A program made the position numbers and the translations under genes. The notes under the pieces were generated by a model that saw only the letters and a list, made by a program, of their open reading frames with translations, did not search any database and was not told where the DNA came from. This document shows, piece by piece, positions 63,991 through 64,000 of a stretch of 64,000 nt of DNA; within the stretch, counting starts at the first letter, position 1, and each line of letters begins with the position of its first letter. Origin of the DNA: Guyanagaster necrorhizus (Eukaryota > Basidiomycota > Agaricomycetes > Agaricales > Physalacriaceae). The stretch spans positions 1,066,100-1,130,099 of the forward strand of contig NW_025064883.1 in assembly GCF_019112545.1 (NCBI RefSeq). The letters run 5' to 3'.

Positions 63991-64000
63991 ATCACGTGAT
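63991..64000. promoter_or_regulatory. ATCACGTGAT palindrome (E-box)
   Basis: A perfect 10-bp palindrome containing CACGTG, 72 bp upstream of the LENG1-like start codon. It matches the Cbf1-type core RTCACRTG on both strands. Function is inferred. Confidence 0.5.

Overview
The window is nuclear DNA from a basidiomycete fungus, most likely a mushroom-forming agaricomycete. Almost every gene is cut by many introns of about 45-70 nt with fungal splice signals (GTRNGT donors, CTRAY-like branch points, YAG acceptors). Genes are packed on both strands with gaps of 35 to about 1,000 bp. Several proteins have basidiomycete-style forms: a VPS13 starting [13 protein letters not shown], a GRAM-domain membrane protein, and a protein of an unnamed agaricomycete family. 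I see no transposon, CRISPR array, tRNA, rRNA or prokaryotic-type operon.

Layout. 0-2.2 kb: the N-terminal end of an ELO-type fatty acid elongase (minus strand, runs off the window) and a small four-exon gene of unknown function. 2.2-13.8 kb: a very large lipid-transfer protein gene, VPS13 (plus). 13.9-26.6 kb: a minus-strand run of a DENN-domain protein, a NIPA-type magnesium transporter, the disaggregase HSP104 with a heat-shock element, and an unrecognised conserved-looking protein. 26.6-36.2 kb: complex I subunit NDUFS6 (plus), then minus-strand RCK/Ime2-type kinase, PRPP synthetase and the decapping enzyme DCP2. 36.5-46 kb: INCENP (minus), a GRAM-domain membrane protein and the meiotic cohesin kleisin REC8 (plus). 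46-54.3 kb: isopentenyl-diphosphate isomerase, an unknown-family protein, mitochondrial pyruvate carrier MPC1, DNA ligase I and ribosomal protein S11. 54.7-64 kb: a PPZ-type phosphatase, a SLC35-type transporter, mitochondrial ribosomal protein bL36m, dihydrofolate reductase, an SGT1-type protein without TPR, a GST-like protein and a LENG1/Cir_N-domain protein.

This is mainly a housekeeping segment and the neighbours do not form a pathway cluster. Two themes recur without evidence of co-regulation: chromosome and DNA metabolism (INCENP, REC8, LIG1, DHFR, PRPP synthetase) and mitochondrial function (NDUFS6, MPC1, bL36m, a probable mitochondrial form of DNA ligase). Close head-to-head pairs, with 82-342 bp between start codons, are common and imply shared bidirectional promoters.

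The most interesting details are in gene structure: a 6-nt microexon that completes the zinc-binding motif of NDUFS6; a DNA ligase whose 5' intron splits its PCNA-binding motif and whose two start codons would give mitochondrial and nuclear forms; a kinase whose first intron removes a TGA-ATG junction; a FFAT-like motif in VPS13; and two uncharacterised proteins. Exon joins were made by eye from reading frames and splice signals. Residue numbers are approximate. Family assignments come from remembered family features, not from a search.
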